Shown here one piece after another: positions 1-11,113 of a DNA stretch of 64,000 nucleotides. Below the pieces are notes generated by a model. It saw only the letters and a program-made list of their open reading frames with translations. It was not told the DNA's origin and did not search any database. Source of the stretch: Kondoa malvinella (taxonomy: Eukaryota > Basidiomycota > Agaricostilbomycetes > Agaricostilbales > Kondoaceae); the NCBI GenBank assembly GCA_039545315.1, contig BCIM01000011.1:372001-436000 (forward strand). The letters run 5' to 3'. The stretch's first letter is position 1, and every line of letters begins with the position of its first letter. The position numbers and the translations under genes were made by a program.

Positions 1-416
1 GCATGGCTCTGGGTCTGGCTGGTATTGTCGTGCCTACTTGGTTCAGCTACGTGTGAGCAATCCTGTCGTGCAGAAAGTCCAAGCCTAATGAATCACTCTA
101 GCTTTACATACAGGTCAGTACTGCACCAAAGTTCCTAAATACTTGCTGAGACGATCTACAGCGGAGATAACTCATCGCTACAAGGATTCCTTGATGCCAT
201 TACTCTGATAGTACAAACGCCGCAAGTCATCGCTACTTTTGTTGGTGTATTCCTCAATCTGTAAGGCATCCTTTCCCTATACTGAGCAGCACATTGATCC
301 TGATACTACACAGAGTACTAAAGGAAGACCCTGCGGATGACGCTGAGCAGCGTAGAAAGGTTCTTCTGTCGTATGGCATCCTAGAAGCTGCCAAGATAGA
401 CGAGAGTAAGAACTGA
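1..416 (+). CDS. Purine (xanthine/uric acid) permease, 3' end only
   Basis: C-terminal part of a nucleobase-ascorbate transporter (UapA/UapC-like), a plasma-membrane H+-coupled purine uptake protein. The window opens inside the gene: the first bases read ALGLAGIVVPTWFSY. An exon at 162-260 then reads GDNSSLQGFLDAITLIVQTP followed by an FVGVFLN membrane segment, and 290-416 gives a charged tail ending in DESKN and TGA. The spacing of the WFSY, GDN and GFLDAI blocks matches the end of the family's last membrane helices. The middle exon or intron between 50 and 161 is not resolved, and the last intron (261-289) is only 29 nt. Truncated by the window edge; the family call is by motif recall. Confidence 0.72.
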
Positions 417-589
417 GGGCTGTTCGTGGTGTTACGAAAGGGCATGCTGCAGGAGTATGCATAGCAGATTCTTGGACTTGTCGCCTCTCGGCCCAAAATG
501 ACTTGCGCTCGAACACTTCTGTCTGAGTACCATACCGAGCCCCGGCGTTTGCTAAAATCACTTACGTCCGGTGACGAAACACCACAGCA

Positions 590-1684
590 ATGTCTGAAGA
601 GGCCTCGCAACTGCTGCAAGACTTTGTAGCCTCGCTGGACAATTTGCCTTCAGAAGTACAACACATTTTGCAAGAAGTCGCTCACAAAGAGCATCGCTTT
701 CAAGAACATCGCAGTCGCATCAGTCAGCGTGATGGGAGCATACAGAAACACCACAAGACGTCTGGCTTGCTAGTCGAGAACGTCAAAGAGGCGAGCCACG
801 TCAACAAGTGTCGAACGGATTTCAGCAAAGCTGCAGTGCTAGCGGATGAAAAGGTTGAATTGGCTGAGCGCGGCGTCAGGCTGCTTACTAGGCATCTGGG
901 CAAATTGAATCAAGAGCTGGCAAAGTTGCAAGGCATACCTCAACCGTCTATCAGTTCAGACTATGGCCTGCCGCCTGGTGGAACGCCTATGCTACAGCAG
1001 CAGATGGCTATGGATCTCGCGAGAGGGTCTCAAAGTATGCTATCGCTCAGAAGCGTTAAATGTTATACTAACTAAGCATCTCAGAACGCAAGAATCTAGC
1101 TATCGACACTCAAGGGCACCATTCTCGACCAGCTTCTCCATCTCCCTATGGTGTTCCTCAAGCACCTACCAACGTCGCGCCATCACCTTATCAAAACATG
1201 CCCGATAGCTCTCGTTCACATCGACCTTCTCGACTGTCAACCCAAGCTTATGGCGTTCAATCTCCCTCTGCTCGTGCTCCGTCACCTCAAACAGCTGCTG
1301 CACCGCCAAGTAAACGTCAACGTACAGGATTAAGGGCTTCTGTTGCTGCTCAAGCACTAGATGATGAGGATGCTGAAGGTGAAGAGGACGCTGAAGGAGA
1401 GGTTGCGAGCTCTGAAATGGGTGAAGCGAATAATGGGGACGAATCTCTTTACTGTATCTGCCAGAAGGTCTCATATGGAGAGGTACGTCTATTGCTCAAT
1501 TATGAGTGCGCGACTGATATGTGTACAGATGGTGGGATGCGACAATGCGGCATGTAGGAACGAATGGTTCCATCTGCCTTGCGTAGGTCTCAAAGCTCCG
1601 CCGGAAGGAAGTTGGTATTGTCCAGAATGTTCGGAGAGTTTGGCCAAGGCTGGTGCTGCTGCTGGCGGGAGGAAACGAAGGTGA
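590..1684 (+). CDS. ING-family PHD-finger chromatin reader
   Basis: Spliced model join(590..1034,1085..1482,1529..1684), 332 aa. Residues 1-110 form the helical ING N-terminal domain (begins MSEEASQLLQDFVASLDNLP). The middle is a Ser/Pro/Ala-rich linker with an acidic stretch. The C-terminus is a C4HC3 PHD finger (YCICQ, GCDN, WFHLPCVGL, WYCPEC) ending in GRKRR. ING proteins (Yng1, Yng2, Pho23) read H3K4me3 for NuA4, NuA3 or Rpd3 complexes in the nucleus; which complex this one joins cannot be told from sequence. The first intron has a TACTAAC branch site, and the second interrupts the PHD finger in phase 0. The start follows the first ATG before the ING domain. Confidence 0.9.
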
Positions 1685-1965
1685 GAGCCTATGCGCTCTT
1701 TGTATGTATTATGTATGGCTATGAGGCATGTATCAACTGTCATTGTACATTCAGATGATCTTGCGATTTAAAGCGGCCTCGTGTTCAACGCTTTATAAGG
1801 GATACATCGCTAACGGAATAACCAGGGCTGAGAGTGCACAGCACAAGCAGGCGATGACAGGACTTGGATCCGATTGGCCGAGCGGGATCAAGAAATAAGT
1901 TGAGGAGTAGCAGCGACAAGGCAATGCGAACGCCTAGCTGGCTCGGTCTGTGTACAAGACACTAG

Positions 1966-3178
1966 ATGACATTACAAGGCTTAGGCTCACCCCCTGCCTT
2001 TCCAACCACTTTTCGCGACGAAGAAGGACAGCATGAGCAGCGCAAAGATGGGCAATGGCACACGGTCAAGACGGACTCTGAGGTACTCATAGACAAACTG
2101 GGTGAGCTCAAGTATACCTGTGAAGATCTAGATCTATGCTGACTGAAAGGCAGAACGACGTTTGACCAAATTACGCGAAAGAAATGCGGCTTCTGGTAAT
2201 GCGGCTGAGCTTTCTACAAGCACGTCGTCATCCGAAATTCCATCAGAAAGCACGGATGAAGACAAGGATAACGATGGCTTGGACTTGTTGTCTCATGCTG
2301 CACCTGTAGCTTCGACTCCCGCGGATACTACACCCGTAGCATCCACCTCTGCTGTAGTCACACCGACATCAACACCGCCTCCAGCTCCTCGAGGCCGTCG
2401 CTCTTCCTCTGGCTCGCGCATCATCGAACTAACAGCAGACTCTTCCTCCGAAGACGACGGGAATGACACTCCAGAACCAGAGTCAGATCATTCTCCTCGT
2501 AGACCTACCAATGCCCGGCCTGTCACAGGCAGACAAACCTCTGTATCCTTTAAAGAAACAGTTCGAATACACGGAGGGATCCGACAACCTTCTTCACGCA
2601 ACTTTCGTCGTCCTTCTGCCTTGCGACAGTCTTCAGTCACTTCACCTGTCAACCTAGCACCACCAAGCTCACCACCGCCTTCCACTTCACTCGCGTCGTC
2701 ATTCAATGCTTCCCTTTTCTCCTCACAAGCATCTTCACCATCAGGCTCCATCTACGCTCCTCTCACACCCGCAAACCCTTATGCACCTAGTCCTTCTCGC
2801 ACCTTATCCATCTTTAACAATCGAAGCGCTCCAGCTGGTAGACCGTCAAACAGTAAAAAGGAAAGCTACAAACAGCTCATTCAGCAACAGCAGGAAGAGC
2901 ATGCGGCGAGAAGGGCGAGCGAGCCTGGTTCCGAGAGGGAGAAATCGTGGTGGTCTTTTATGAGAAGAGGGGAAGAGAGGGATCCGTTGTTAGCTCGGCA
3001 AGGAAGGACTAAAAGCGAGGCGGATGTGCGGTTCGGGGAAAGGCCTGGCAGGTGGTTCACGGGTGATTATTGGCATTGGCGGTTAAAGAGGATCTATCTC
3101 GCTTGCTGTGGCCAAGAGGATGACGACGAAATAGAAGAAGAGGAGGAACAAGCGGAAGAACGACCGATTCGGGCATGA
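1966..3178 (+). CDS. Hypothetical Ser/Pro-rich protein
   Basis: Model join(1966..2101,2154..3178), 386 aa. The ATG at 1966 is preceded directly by an in-frame TAG, and the exons join in phase 1 across a 52-nt GTGAGC...CAG intron. The N-terminal ~60 residues are charged and probably helical. About 220 residues of low-complexity Ser/Thr/Pro/Ala follow. The last ~100 residues are ordered-looking: a WWSFMRRGEERDPLL block, then GRWFTGDYWHWRLKRIYLAC, then an acidic Glu-rich tail. The aromatic-basic block could lie at a membrane surface, but I see no clear transmembrane segment. I do not recognise the family; the reading frame itself is well supported. Confidence 0.6.
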
Positions 3179-3398
3179 AAAGACATCAAACACGAAAACA
3201 CGAACAGACGCATTCGTCATTGTACATTGTTGCATTTGTATTCATGCATTTGATTTCTACGATTGTGCTAAGAACCAACGAGGTAGCATTGGTGCAAAAG
3301 GCACGAAGAAGCGAACGAGCTGCCAATTGGACATTGGCGGTAGGCTCTTGACTAAGCCTCGGTCGACCCTGCAGCACTGTCAGAGAAGGCAAACCGGA

Positions 3399-4769
3399 TC
3401 AAGGAAGGACAGACCAGAATGTCACTTGCGACGTTGCTGAGCTGAAAAGGAAGGTCATTGCCCATATCCGACCTAGCCATCCGTCGACCTTGCAGCCCGT
3501 TACGCCAGTATAAAGTTGCTCTGCAAAGATACCGAAAGCTAGATCCGTAGTGTATCAGCTCAAGTGAAGCTTGGATGATATGTGAGACCCACCTTGCAGA
3601 ACGAAGAAACGAGTAGTAGTGAACGATGCATCGAAATCGACATTAAGATGCCTTTGAGCAGCATAGAAGCCCTAAATCCCGCCTCAGGGCAAGTTCTTGC
3701 ATGTGATGATAACTTACCCATTCATGCATTAGACCAGACACTAGGAAAGCGCAAAGTAGTCCACATGCGAGAGAAGGTTTCCGACCGGTCCAGCGAAAGA
3801 GAGCTCTTCCAGGTTTCAGACCAAGAGCTATGAATTGCCGAAAGAATAAAGCATGCCTAAGAGATATAAACCAGTGTCTGAATAAGCTTCATGGAGCATA
3901 CCAGCGCCGTGACCACAAGTCATTCAGTGATGTAAGAGAATAAGGTCTGTTAAACAACACAGGCCAACGAGAAGAGTCGAAAGGTGCTGTCAGACCAAGC
4001 TGATGACCCAGATTTTGCAGTACGAAAGCAAAGAATGTAAGCGACACATTGCCATATTCCATTCCTGAGAAACTGCTGACCTTTTCAGCATAACACTACA
4101 GTATTATGAGCAACGTACGTCGCTTGGCCTAGACAACAAGCTTGGAATAACTCTCCGAATGCATCAAAGCCTGGAAAATCCGGTATACCCCAGCTGCGAA
4201 GGTAATCTTGTATCGTGCCGGACCCGTAATTCTGCATGTTCAAAAGGGGTGCCAGACAGAGAATCGTTGTAATATGCCAGAATAGCATACTATGCATTGA
4301 TGCGAGAATGAAAGATTTGGTGTCGGAAGGCAGACACGGCGGTAAGCGGTCGCGAGGCACGCCAAAAGACCAGTCTATCCCTCTAAGAAATGTACATCAG
4401 ACCTCTCTAGCTTTTCCTCCAGTAGCATGCGCACCTGAGCGTTGTCGCTAGCTCCCAAGGGAATTGAAACCTTGACAAGGTCTGCTTCTTCTCTGCTTCC
4501 GGCTGCCATTGATACTCCTCTAAAGGTCGACACGCCCATTCAATGCCCTTCATGATAGCATACGCCCCACTCATGCCAAAGAAGATAAAGTCCAGCAGCG
4601 GAGAGCCGAGACTATAGCGCAGAGACGACCTCGCTGCCGACAGAATGGCTATAGGACATAGAGCCTGTCTTGCAAGCGCGGTGTCCTTGAATTGTAATAG
4701 ATATGCTTGCAGTAGTAGAGGCAGGACGAACAAGAAGCTTTTACAAGGACTCAGTCGTGACATGCACAT
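3399..4769 (-). CDS. Wax-synthase-domain membrane O-acyltransferase
   Basis: Spliced on the minus strand: complement(join(3399..3538,3593..3671,3718..3856,3902..4072,4119..4382,4435..4769)), 375 aa, all phases consistent. It is a multi-pass membrane protein with landmarks of the wax-synthase (MBOAT-like) family: LRGIDW near residue 110, WPVLFNRPYSLTSLNDLWSR then RWHALFFRQF in the middle, the conserved histidine in SGLMHEW, and a C-terminal GRIWAMTFLF helix. Family members acylate fatty alcohols, sterols or secondary metabolites at the ER; the substrate here is unknown. An unrecognised 5' exon is possible because the frame is open for some codons above the ATG at 4769. Introns are 45-54 nt. 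Confidence 0.75.
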
Positions 4770-5038
4770 GACGTGTAGTAAACGAACGCGGAGCAGAATT
4801 CAAAGATTCCATCTGTAGGCAGAAAAGGTGCTGGGTCTCTCATTATGCCTGGTATACGCGTCGCTCTGGGTATTTTGTTGCTTAACGTGGTGGGGAAGCT
4901 CCGACACGGGTTCAGCTAACATGAAAGACAGCTCGACCTTGGCTCGCTGATATTCGGCTGTACAAATCTAATTGAATAATAATGACGAGCTATATACAAT
5001 GAAAAGGAAGAGCATGGATTTGAAGTGTCATTGACTGT

Positions 5039-6731
5039 TCAAAAATTGCGCTGATGAGCACCAGGAGTCGGAGGCCGGTAGGCGAGCTGGCCATGGTAGT
5101 AAGGTGATTGAGGAGTATTAGGCCCATCATAGTGTTGCTGAGGAGGCCCATGTTGGGCCTGAGGTTGCATTGGCGCCTGAACATGCTGCGACTGATGCGG
5201 CTGATATGCCTGAGCTGGCACGTCCGGATTGTATCGATGCTCCTGCGTAAGAGAGTGAGGGGTATAAGGAGACTGCGTGGCCGGGCCTGAAGGAGCATAG
5301 TTGCGCTGATCGCCATAGTGCTGCATCTCGTAAGGCTGCCCTTGTTGCAGGTGCGGGTGGAAGTGAGCTTGGGAATGTTGCGAATTTGGCTGTTGTCCCG
5401 ACAAGCCTGGCGTACTGGGCCACAATGCATGAGAAGGGTAGTCGGAGTGCACGTGCGGTACTTCGCCCAATAGAGACTTGAGCGATGGCAGTGGGTTGGC
5501 TGTCAGCGGCGTGTGAGACTGGACAAACTCATGTCGGAGAAGCCTCTGGTGGTCGTGAAAGGCAGGAGTCGGAGGAGCCGGGTAGTTGTTCTGGCGGTCG
5601 CCATGCTGCTGCTGCATTTGGAAAATGTATGGCTGATGGTGTATCGGCGAAGAAGGCGGTGCAAAAGCATATGAACCAGTGACCATTGGGCCCATTGGGC
5701 TAGGAAGCGATGTATCGGAGGAAGATCCGGGCAGATAGGGCGGATAAAGCGCTGGCGTGAATGGCGGGAGAGGGCGCTGAGGCACCTCAGATCCAAATCC
5801 TGAGCCCTCGGGCCTCTGAGGAGCTGCAGCAGCCCGGCGGGCAGTCAGCTTTCGGGTGCTGTAAGCTTTACCGATCTCCTGTAACGGATGCGCGCTGAGA
5901 GCCGCCATCTGACGCGAGGGATGATGGCTTACCTCTACACTGAATGTGGCCCAGTCCCTTGTTTTGTCCCTAAGTTCAGCAAGATCGGCCCTCAAGTCTT
6001 CACACTGAAATGTGGTTAACGGGGCCGCGCGTGAAGCGCCTTGAAACTGGGATGGTTCCCGATTTCTCTCCTACAAGACATCAGCCGGGCATAAATTGGA
6101 AGGAGCAAGTCTCTGACGGTCTGCAAGAAAGCATTCACTTCCCCTGCACTATAGTCCGGACCTCGACGCTGGCGCGATGCCTGCCCCCTGTCGGTCCCGC
6201 CTCGAGATGATGAACGAGCCTGCACCGTCCTGCCTGGTTCAGCTGCGAGCTCAAGTCTTTTTCGGTCATCCCTTCTCCACCTTAAATAAAATTCTCGGAC
6301 GGTCTGCACGCGCGGTTAGAGTCATGGGCTACGTCTCGTAGGTGGAACAACAAATGGCATACCGTGTCGTCGTCCTCCATCCACGGCCTAGATGTCTTGC
6401 CCGCGCCAGATAGCTTTGCTCTAAGGCCGGCCGCAGCTTCGAGCGACATAAGAGGGATGCTCGCCGTTTCAAAGGCTTGTCCTTGTCGTTCACATGTCTC
6501 TTTCAGTCTCTTATATTCTGCTTCCGCCTGTCGCCATCAAAGAAGTCAATTATGTTTGACCGATCAATGAGCAAAAGAGCTGACATAGTCTCGCAATATG
6601 TCTATTTCTTCCTTTGTCGTTATTCTATTCGGCTAAGACTACATTAATGCGATTATCCAATGTATAATCTGCAGACCTACTCCTCTGACTTTCTTCGGAG
6701 CTTGCTGCAGCGGAACTCCCGGATTGAACAT
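5039..6731 (-). CDS. Hypothetical Gln/Pro-rich protein
   Basis: Model complement(join(5039..6039,6075..6303,6363..6527,6585..6632,6681..6731)), 497 aa with compatible phases throughout. It begins MFNPGVPLQQAPKK. Residues ~18-200 are charged and helical (KEEIDILRDY, VREFYLRWRRDD, FLQTVRDLLLPIYARLM, LRADLAELRDKTRDW). The C-terminal ~250 residues are low-complexity, rich in Pro, Gln, His, Ser and Tyr, and look disordered like those of fungal transcription or RNA-binding co-factors. No catalytic or DNA-binding motif is visible. The 35-nt intron at 6040-6074 is short and the weakest part of the model. I do not recognise the family. Confidence 0.55.
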
Positions 6732-7191
6732 GTTGAATGAGGCCTCTCGACAAGATCGCTAATGAAAGAGAAGGGTTGGGCAGGTAAGAACAGACTACAG
6801 CAAGAGCAGAAGAATTGACAGATTGGTCGTGAGCGAAAGAGAGAGAAGAGCAAGAGAACAGCCCTAGCCGGCAGGAAAGCATGAAAGACCAGAAGGGTAA
6901 AAGAAGAATGGCTCGAGTTCAACTTCAAAGCCTTGGACGAAGGATGCTCTGTAAGAGAGCCGGAGATAGCAGATTGAGTCTGTACATCAATGGTTCCCAC
7001 TGGTCTATAACGGCATTGAGCGTATGAAGGGGAATGGCAGCATAGCCACTCACTGTATTATACTTGTCATCTACTGTAAGCGGACGAAGTGAGCGACAAT
7101 ACAGTGGTCAGACAGGATACGTACACGTCTCTAGCCCTCCCCTTCCAGATTCCCCTTCACAGCCAGATAAGCATTCTTCTCATCATTCAGC
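6732..7191. other. Intergenic, no gene seen
   Basis: About 460 bases between the start of the Gln/Pro-rich gene and the end of the small gene at 7192, both on the minus strand. It should hold the promoter of the former and the terminator of the latter. I see only short shadow frames and no RNA gene or repeat. Confidence 0.4.
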
Positions 7192-7525
7192 TCAAAGCTC
7201 ACCTCTGTCCATGTAATACTCTCCGCCCGGCTCTTCCCTCTCTAACCTCTTCAACCTCTCCGCGCGCTCGATATACGCCTTGAGTGAGATTTGGGTGAAA
7301 TAGTAACCTGATAAGATGCCTGTCCCTAGCGCTGAAAAGGTAGAGACTTTAGGGCTTGATCGAAAGATCCGGAGCGACATGAAGCCGCCTCTGCCAACAT
7401 AATCAGCCAGGGAACTGGCGTGCAGGATAAGACAAACAAGAAACCAGCGGCAGTCCCCTTCGAGACATGAGCGACTCAGACTGGCCGCGAACGAGCTGTG
7501 CATACCCATAGCTGATTGTACGCAT
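7192..7525 (-). CDS. Small hypothetical protein (72 aa), one likely membrane helix
   Basis: Model complement(join(7192..7390,7506..7525)). A 20-nt first exon (MRTISYG) joins in phase to an exon reading GGFMSLRIFRSSPKVSTF, then a glycine-containing hydrophobic segment (ALGTGILSGYYFTQISLKAY), then a strongly charged tail (RAERLKRLEREE) ending in DRGEL. One transmembrane helix flanked by basic residues suggests a small mitochondrial inner-membrane or ER protein, but I do not recognise it. The 115-nt intron is longer than its neighbours. The alternative is an unspliced 125-aa frame opening at 7569, whose extra N-terminus looks non-coding. Confidence 0.45.
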
Positions 7526-7962
7526 GAGAAGGTGAGATCAAGAGCAGAAGAGGAAGCTGACTGCACCATCCATCTAGAGAAGGAAGGTCAGCATCCGCCA
7601 GACATCACATCGACATGACAGACTTGAGCTGATCTGTTTAACGCTCCGATCTCGCTCATCGTCAAGAGACCATTCTCGTTCACAGAAGTCTTGACTGTCC
7701 CTTGCATGGCTCAGGGCTTCTAATTACAGGCGTGGAAGATTCGAGGCAATCGCTAGACTGAACTGGCAAGAGATCTACTGGACCGATAGCAGCGCTGCTC
7801 AATTAGCTAACGACTCTTGCAGTTCTCTTTTCGATAAGCGATCTTGCGGCCGAACTTGAGCAAGTGGATGTCCGAGTCTAAGCATCGCCAGATATGCATA
7901 TAATCGCCATCATGTGCATTGATTAACAGCCCTCTGGACCTTGTTACACCCTATTCCCTGCG
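7526..7962. other. Intergenic, no gene seen
   Basis: About 440 bases between two minus-strand genes: upstream region of the small gene at 7192-7525 and 3' flank of the mitochondrial carrier. No convincing coding frame, repeat or RNA gene is visible. Confidence 0.4.
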
Positions 7963-9365
7963 CTACGAGTCCACAGTATAAGTCTCATCCGTTCGCATCG
8001 CTTCCATGTAAGTCTTGACTTTCTCATACACCTGCATCGAAAATCAGTTTGGACCCCACACACAATAAAGAACATACAGTGAAGACCACAGCTTGGCCTG
8101 GTACGCATATTCAGCTCACTCTATTCGAGAATGCAAGAGGACTCACCAGGCGCAACACGAGCTACACGAGGTGTGATACCCTTGTAGAACGCCGCTGGAC
8201 CTTCTCTAGCAAACATCTCTCCTGCTACAGTGACTACTCGAGTCCAGGCTGTTTCACCTTGTAGTGCTGTTGCGCGTTGAATACGGGTTTTGATGCTGTT
8301 TCCTCATCAGATTGGTTCAGTCTGATGCTAGAGGAAAGCTTACGTATCGATAGGCGCGTTAGTGAATGGTCCACAAGCACCAGATCTATCACATTTGTTT
8401 AGCGCGATGCAAAAGGCGTGAAGGGCGACTTACATTAGACCGAAGAGCATTGCTTGGTATGACGGTAATTCAGTCAGGTTCTGATATTTCAATGCAGCGC
8501 TTTTCAGTTCGGTGTAAGCGGTGAAGTTGGCAGCTGCGGAAAGGTGTCAGAAAATCAACGAGTAAAGATCTAAGACGCACCCTGATTGGTCGCTTGTCGA
8601 ACAGCGGTAAGAAGCATACCACGATACAGCGTTTTCGGACCTTCTTCTTTGAGGATGACGAACAAGGCATGTGCGGCATTGCGGTATCGAGGTACGTCGA
8701 GCGGATCCGTCATGGAATGTATTTGAGATTGTAATCGAATCTTGACGACTTCCATTGGACCGACGACAGCTACTGCTTCCGTTGTTCCCGCTCCCAAACC
8801 AGCTATTTACCACGTTAGTATGCACGCGAAGGGAACTGGCGGATACGATCATACCGAGGAAAGTGCCTTTACTGCTCACTTTGCCATCTTTATCTTGGAG
8901 CATTGACTTGTATTGCTCGAAAGAAGCAAAACGGATAGCCATCTTGGGCACAATACCAGAGAGAACAGCTCCCAAGCCTTAAAATATACAATGAGCAAGG
9001 GTCTCCGCGGGGAATAAGCAAAGTGGATACTTACCCTTATACAGACCAAGAGCTGACTCTCTCGCTACAATCATCTTTCCAGTTGCAATAAAGCCCCTTG
9101 CTTTTGCCTGTTGAACGAGATATTAGCTGATGGTCTCCGGCTATTGATCATCTGACTTACCCCTTTGACACCTCCGCTTCGACTAAGCTGCATTCGCACT
9201 TTGATCGTATCCAGTCTGTATACCTTACATGAGTCAGAGACAGACGATGAAGAGAGGATTGACCGACGGGTGACAAACACATGCTTCTGCAGCTCCTGCA
9301 ATACCACCAGCAACGAAATGAATAGCCAAAGGCGTCTTTTTCTTGTCTGAAGCTGATTTCGACAT
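7963..9365 (-). CDS. SFC1: Mitochondrial succinate/fumarate antiporter (Sfc1/Acr1 type)
   Basis: Mitochondrial carrier split into about seven exons; it starts MSKSASDKKKTPLAIHF at 9365 and ends in TYTVDS with TAG at 7963-7965. All three carrier repeats are visible: HPLDTIKVRMQLS in repeat 1, GPMEVVKIRLQSQ in repeat 2 and NAPIDT..IKTRIQ in repeat 3. LTAVRQATNQGANF and SGACGPFTNAP are close to Sfc1 in particular, not other carriers. The protein swaps cytosolic succinate for mitochondrial fumarate and links the glyoxylate cycle to gluconeogenesis during growth on C2 carbon. It is divergent from the gene at 9880. Exon borders were read by motif continuity and the outer ends are firm. Confidence 0.85.
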
Positions 9366-9879
9366 GTCTGCTACTTGTAACTTATGGAGGAACGACGGAA
9401 GACCGAGCGGATATTAGAATGGGAGCAAGCTTGGTATACGGTTGGCAAGCGACCACTCGACGGTCGACGGTCTTTGGTCAAGTTGCAAGGAAGCTGTTGA
9501 TGGGCTTTGCTGACTGCAGGAGGAAGGCGTGCAGGGACAACGAGCTGCGAGAAGGTGAAAGCAATAGTCCGGGGCAACAATTGCCGACCGGATTCACCCG
9601 AGGACGTGCAAGAGGTGGGCAGCGAAGCCGTAGCCGCAGCAGCAGCAGATGGCCAGCAAGCCCAAGATACTAGAATAGAAGCGCCTGAAAGAAAGCAGTC
9701 GAGGTCAAACACCGTTTGTTGAAGAGGTGGAAAACACCGACGACGATAGCCAGTCTAGCTAGGATAGAAGCAGACCTATACACGCGCAAAAGATCTCTAC
9801 GACTGCCTAGAACGACAAGTCGCGACTGAAGAAACGAACAAGCTTTGCATATCAACTTTTCCGCGCTTGCATTGTTAAG
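9366..9879. promoter_or_regulatory. Divergent intergenic region (SFC1 / unknown gene)
   Basis: About 514 bases separating two divergently transcribed genes, so it should carry both promoters. The short open frames on both strands have no family signal. A CAGCAG-rich run near 9636 is the only low-complexity feature; I could not pick out a specific operator. Confidence 0.4.
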
Positions 9880-10656
9880 ATGTCAGGTTGGAATTACGCT
9901 AAATGGGACAATCTAGACTCTGGGTCAGACTCTGAACCAGACGGCTATACCATCCCTCAACCCAAAACAATCCCAAAACAAGCAGCAGCAGCAGCAGCAC
10001 CGACGGCTTCTACTTCATCTACAGCACCCATTACCTGGTCAGAAGATCTCAAAGACCCTACTAGAGTACGCGCGATCCGAGTCCCATGCCCAGCAGATCA
10101 AAGGACTCGACCTGCTTCATGGTTTCCTATCTCTATACCGAAAGATCACCCTGCTTTCAAAGCACCTCTGTCGCCGGTTTCTACTTTGATTGAATTCCCT
10201 ATTCGGATCTGGAGGAGGGACAAAGTCTAGTAACAGGGCTGACTTGGACAACCAGACTGCTGCTTGGATAATGATCGAGCCAAAGTCTGTACTTGTCTCC
10301 TTGCATTGACTGACCATGCTGACGTTCTGAGTAGAAGCGGTTTCGCGCCGATGGAATGGCAAGCCGGTCAAGTTGGCAGTGTAATCGTAGCACGAAGTGA
10401 CGGCAAAGATCTAAGCATGCAACATTTCGAAGGCGTGCGCGAATACTGTAGCGCTATCCTTGATGCTTTCGGGGACGGGCCGATCAATCAGAACAGATGG
10501 TACAATAACAAAGCGTACGAGAAATGGTTCAGGAGTTATGTTGGTGAAGCGTATGAGGCTAGAAAGGGTTATGAAGAAGACATGGCAGAGTTTGGCGGAA
10601 CGTCAAGTCAGGATTCGGAGAGCTGGAAGAATTTTCCTTCGCCGTTCGCTAGTTGA
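9880..10656 (+). CDS. Hypothetical protein; its 3' end is duplicated at 13.2 kb
   Basis: Best model join(9880..10224,10256..10284,10335..10656), 231 aa. It starts MSGWNYAKWDNLDSGSDSE, has an Ala-rich linker, then an ordered region: ISIPKDHPAFKAP, STLIEFPIRIWRRD, AAWIMIEPKSGFAPMEWQAG, VGSVIVARSDGKDL and a C-terminal helical block ending SPFAS. The order of blocks recalls a fungal family seen with MYND-type proteins, but no zinc finger is present and I assign no function. The first intron is odd: 31 nt in this model, while a better sequence match (LDNQ before TAAW) would need a donor I cannot find. A frameshift or non-canonical splice site is possible. Confidence 0.55.
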
Positions 10657-10961
10657 GGCACGAATTCGCAAATACGACCTCCAGACCATAACGAGTCGTC
10701 TCAAAATGATCAGGTGCTGCTCCTGTCATCCCTATCAGCTTAGTCAGTCTGTCGATCCAGCCTAGAGCTATGGCTGATGATCGAGAATGAAAAGATCATT
10801 TCAACCAGTCCAGTCAAATGCAAATGCAAATTGATGCACGATCAAAGAGTAGCCTGGTCTTCTCTGCTGTCCATTGCCCAGTCGTATCTCCTTTCGTGTC
10901 AACTCTTTTCAGTCCGCGCGATCCTTTGTATTTTTTCCGTCCGATGTTGGCTTCTGATCCG
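10557..10961 (+). repeat. Direct duplication, copy A
   Basis: About 405 bases covering the last ~33 codons of the gene at 9880 and ~300 bases beyond. It matches 13226-13626 in the same orientation with scattered substitutions and small indels. Shared blocks include GGCTAGAAAGGG, ATCAGCTTAGTCAGTCTGTC, CATTGCCCAGTCGT and TCCGTCCGATGTTGGCTTCT. This is the presumed original, since here the coding part joins a full gene. It ends about 150 bases before the start codon at 11114. Confidence 0.85.
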
Positions 10962-11113
10962 CAAGAAGCATTTCCTGGATCTGGGACCTCCAATGCTCCC
11001 TCTTCGCTTACAAGGCACAGAACAAAGCAATTTCCTCTTCTCCCTCGATTTCGGCATTGCCCATAATGCAGAAGCAGCTTTAGCACAATTCAGAAGACGA
11101 ACCGTCATCTCCA

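Noticed and set aside
3582..3833. 83-codon plus-strand frame
   Set aside because: Antisense to well-supported exons of the wax-synthase gene.
9371..9722. Overlapping frames on both strands near the SFC1 promoter
   Set aside because: Low-complexity Ser/Ala/Arg content from CAG-rich DNA; no splice partners and located in a divergent promoter.
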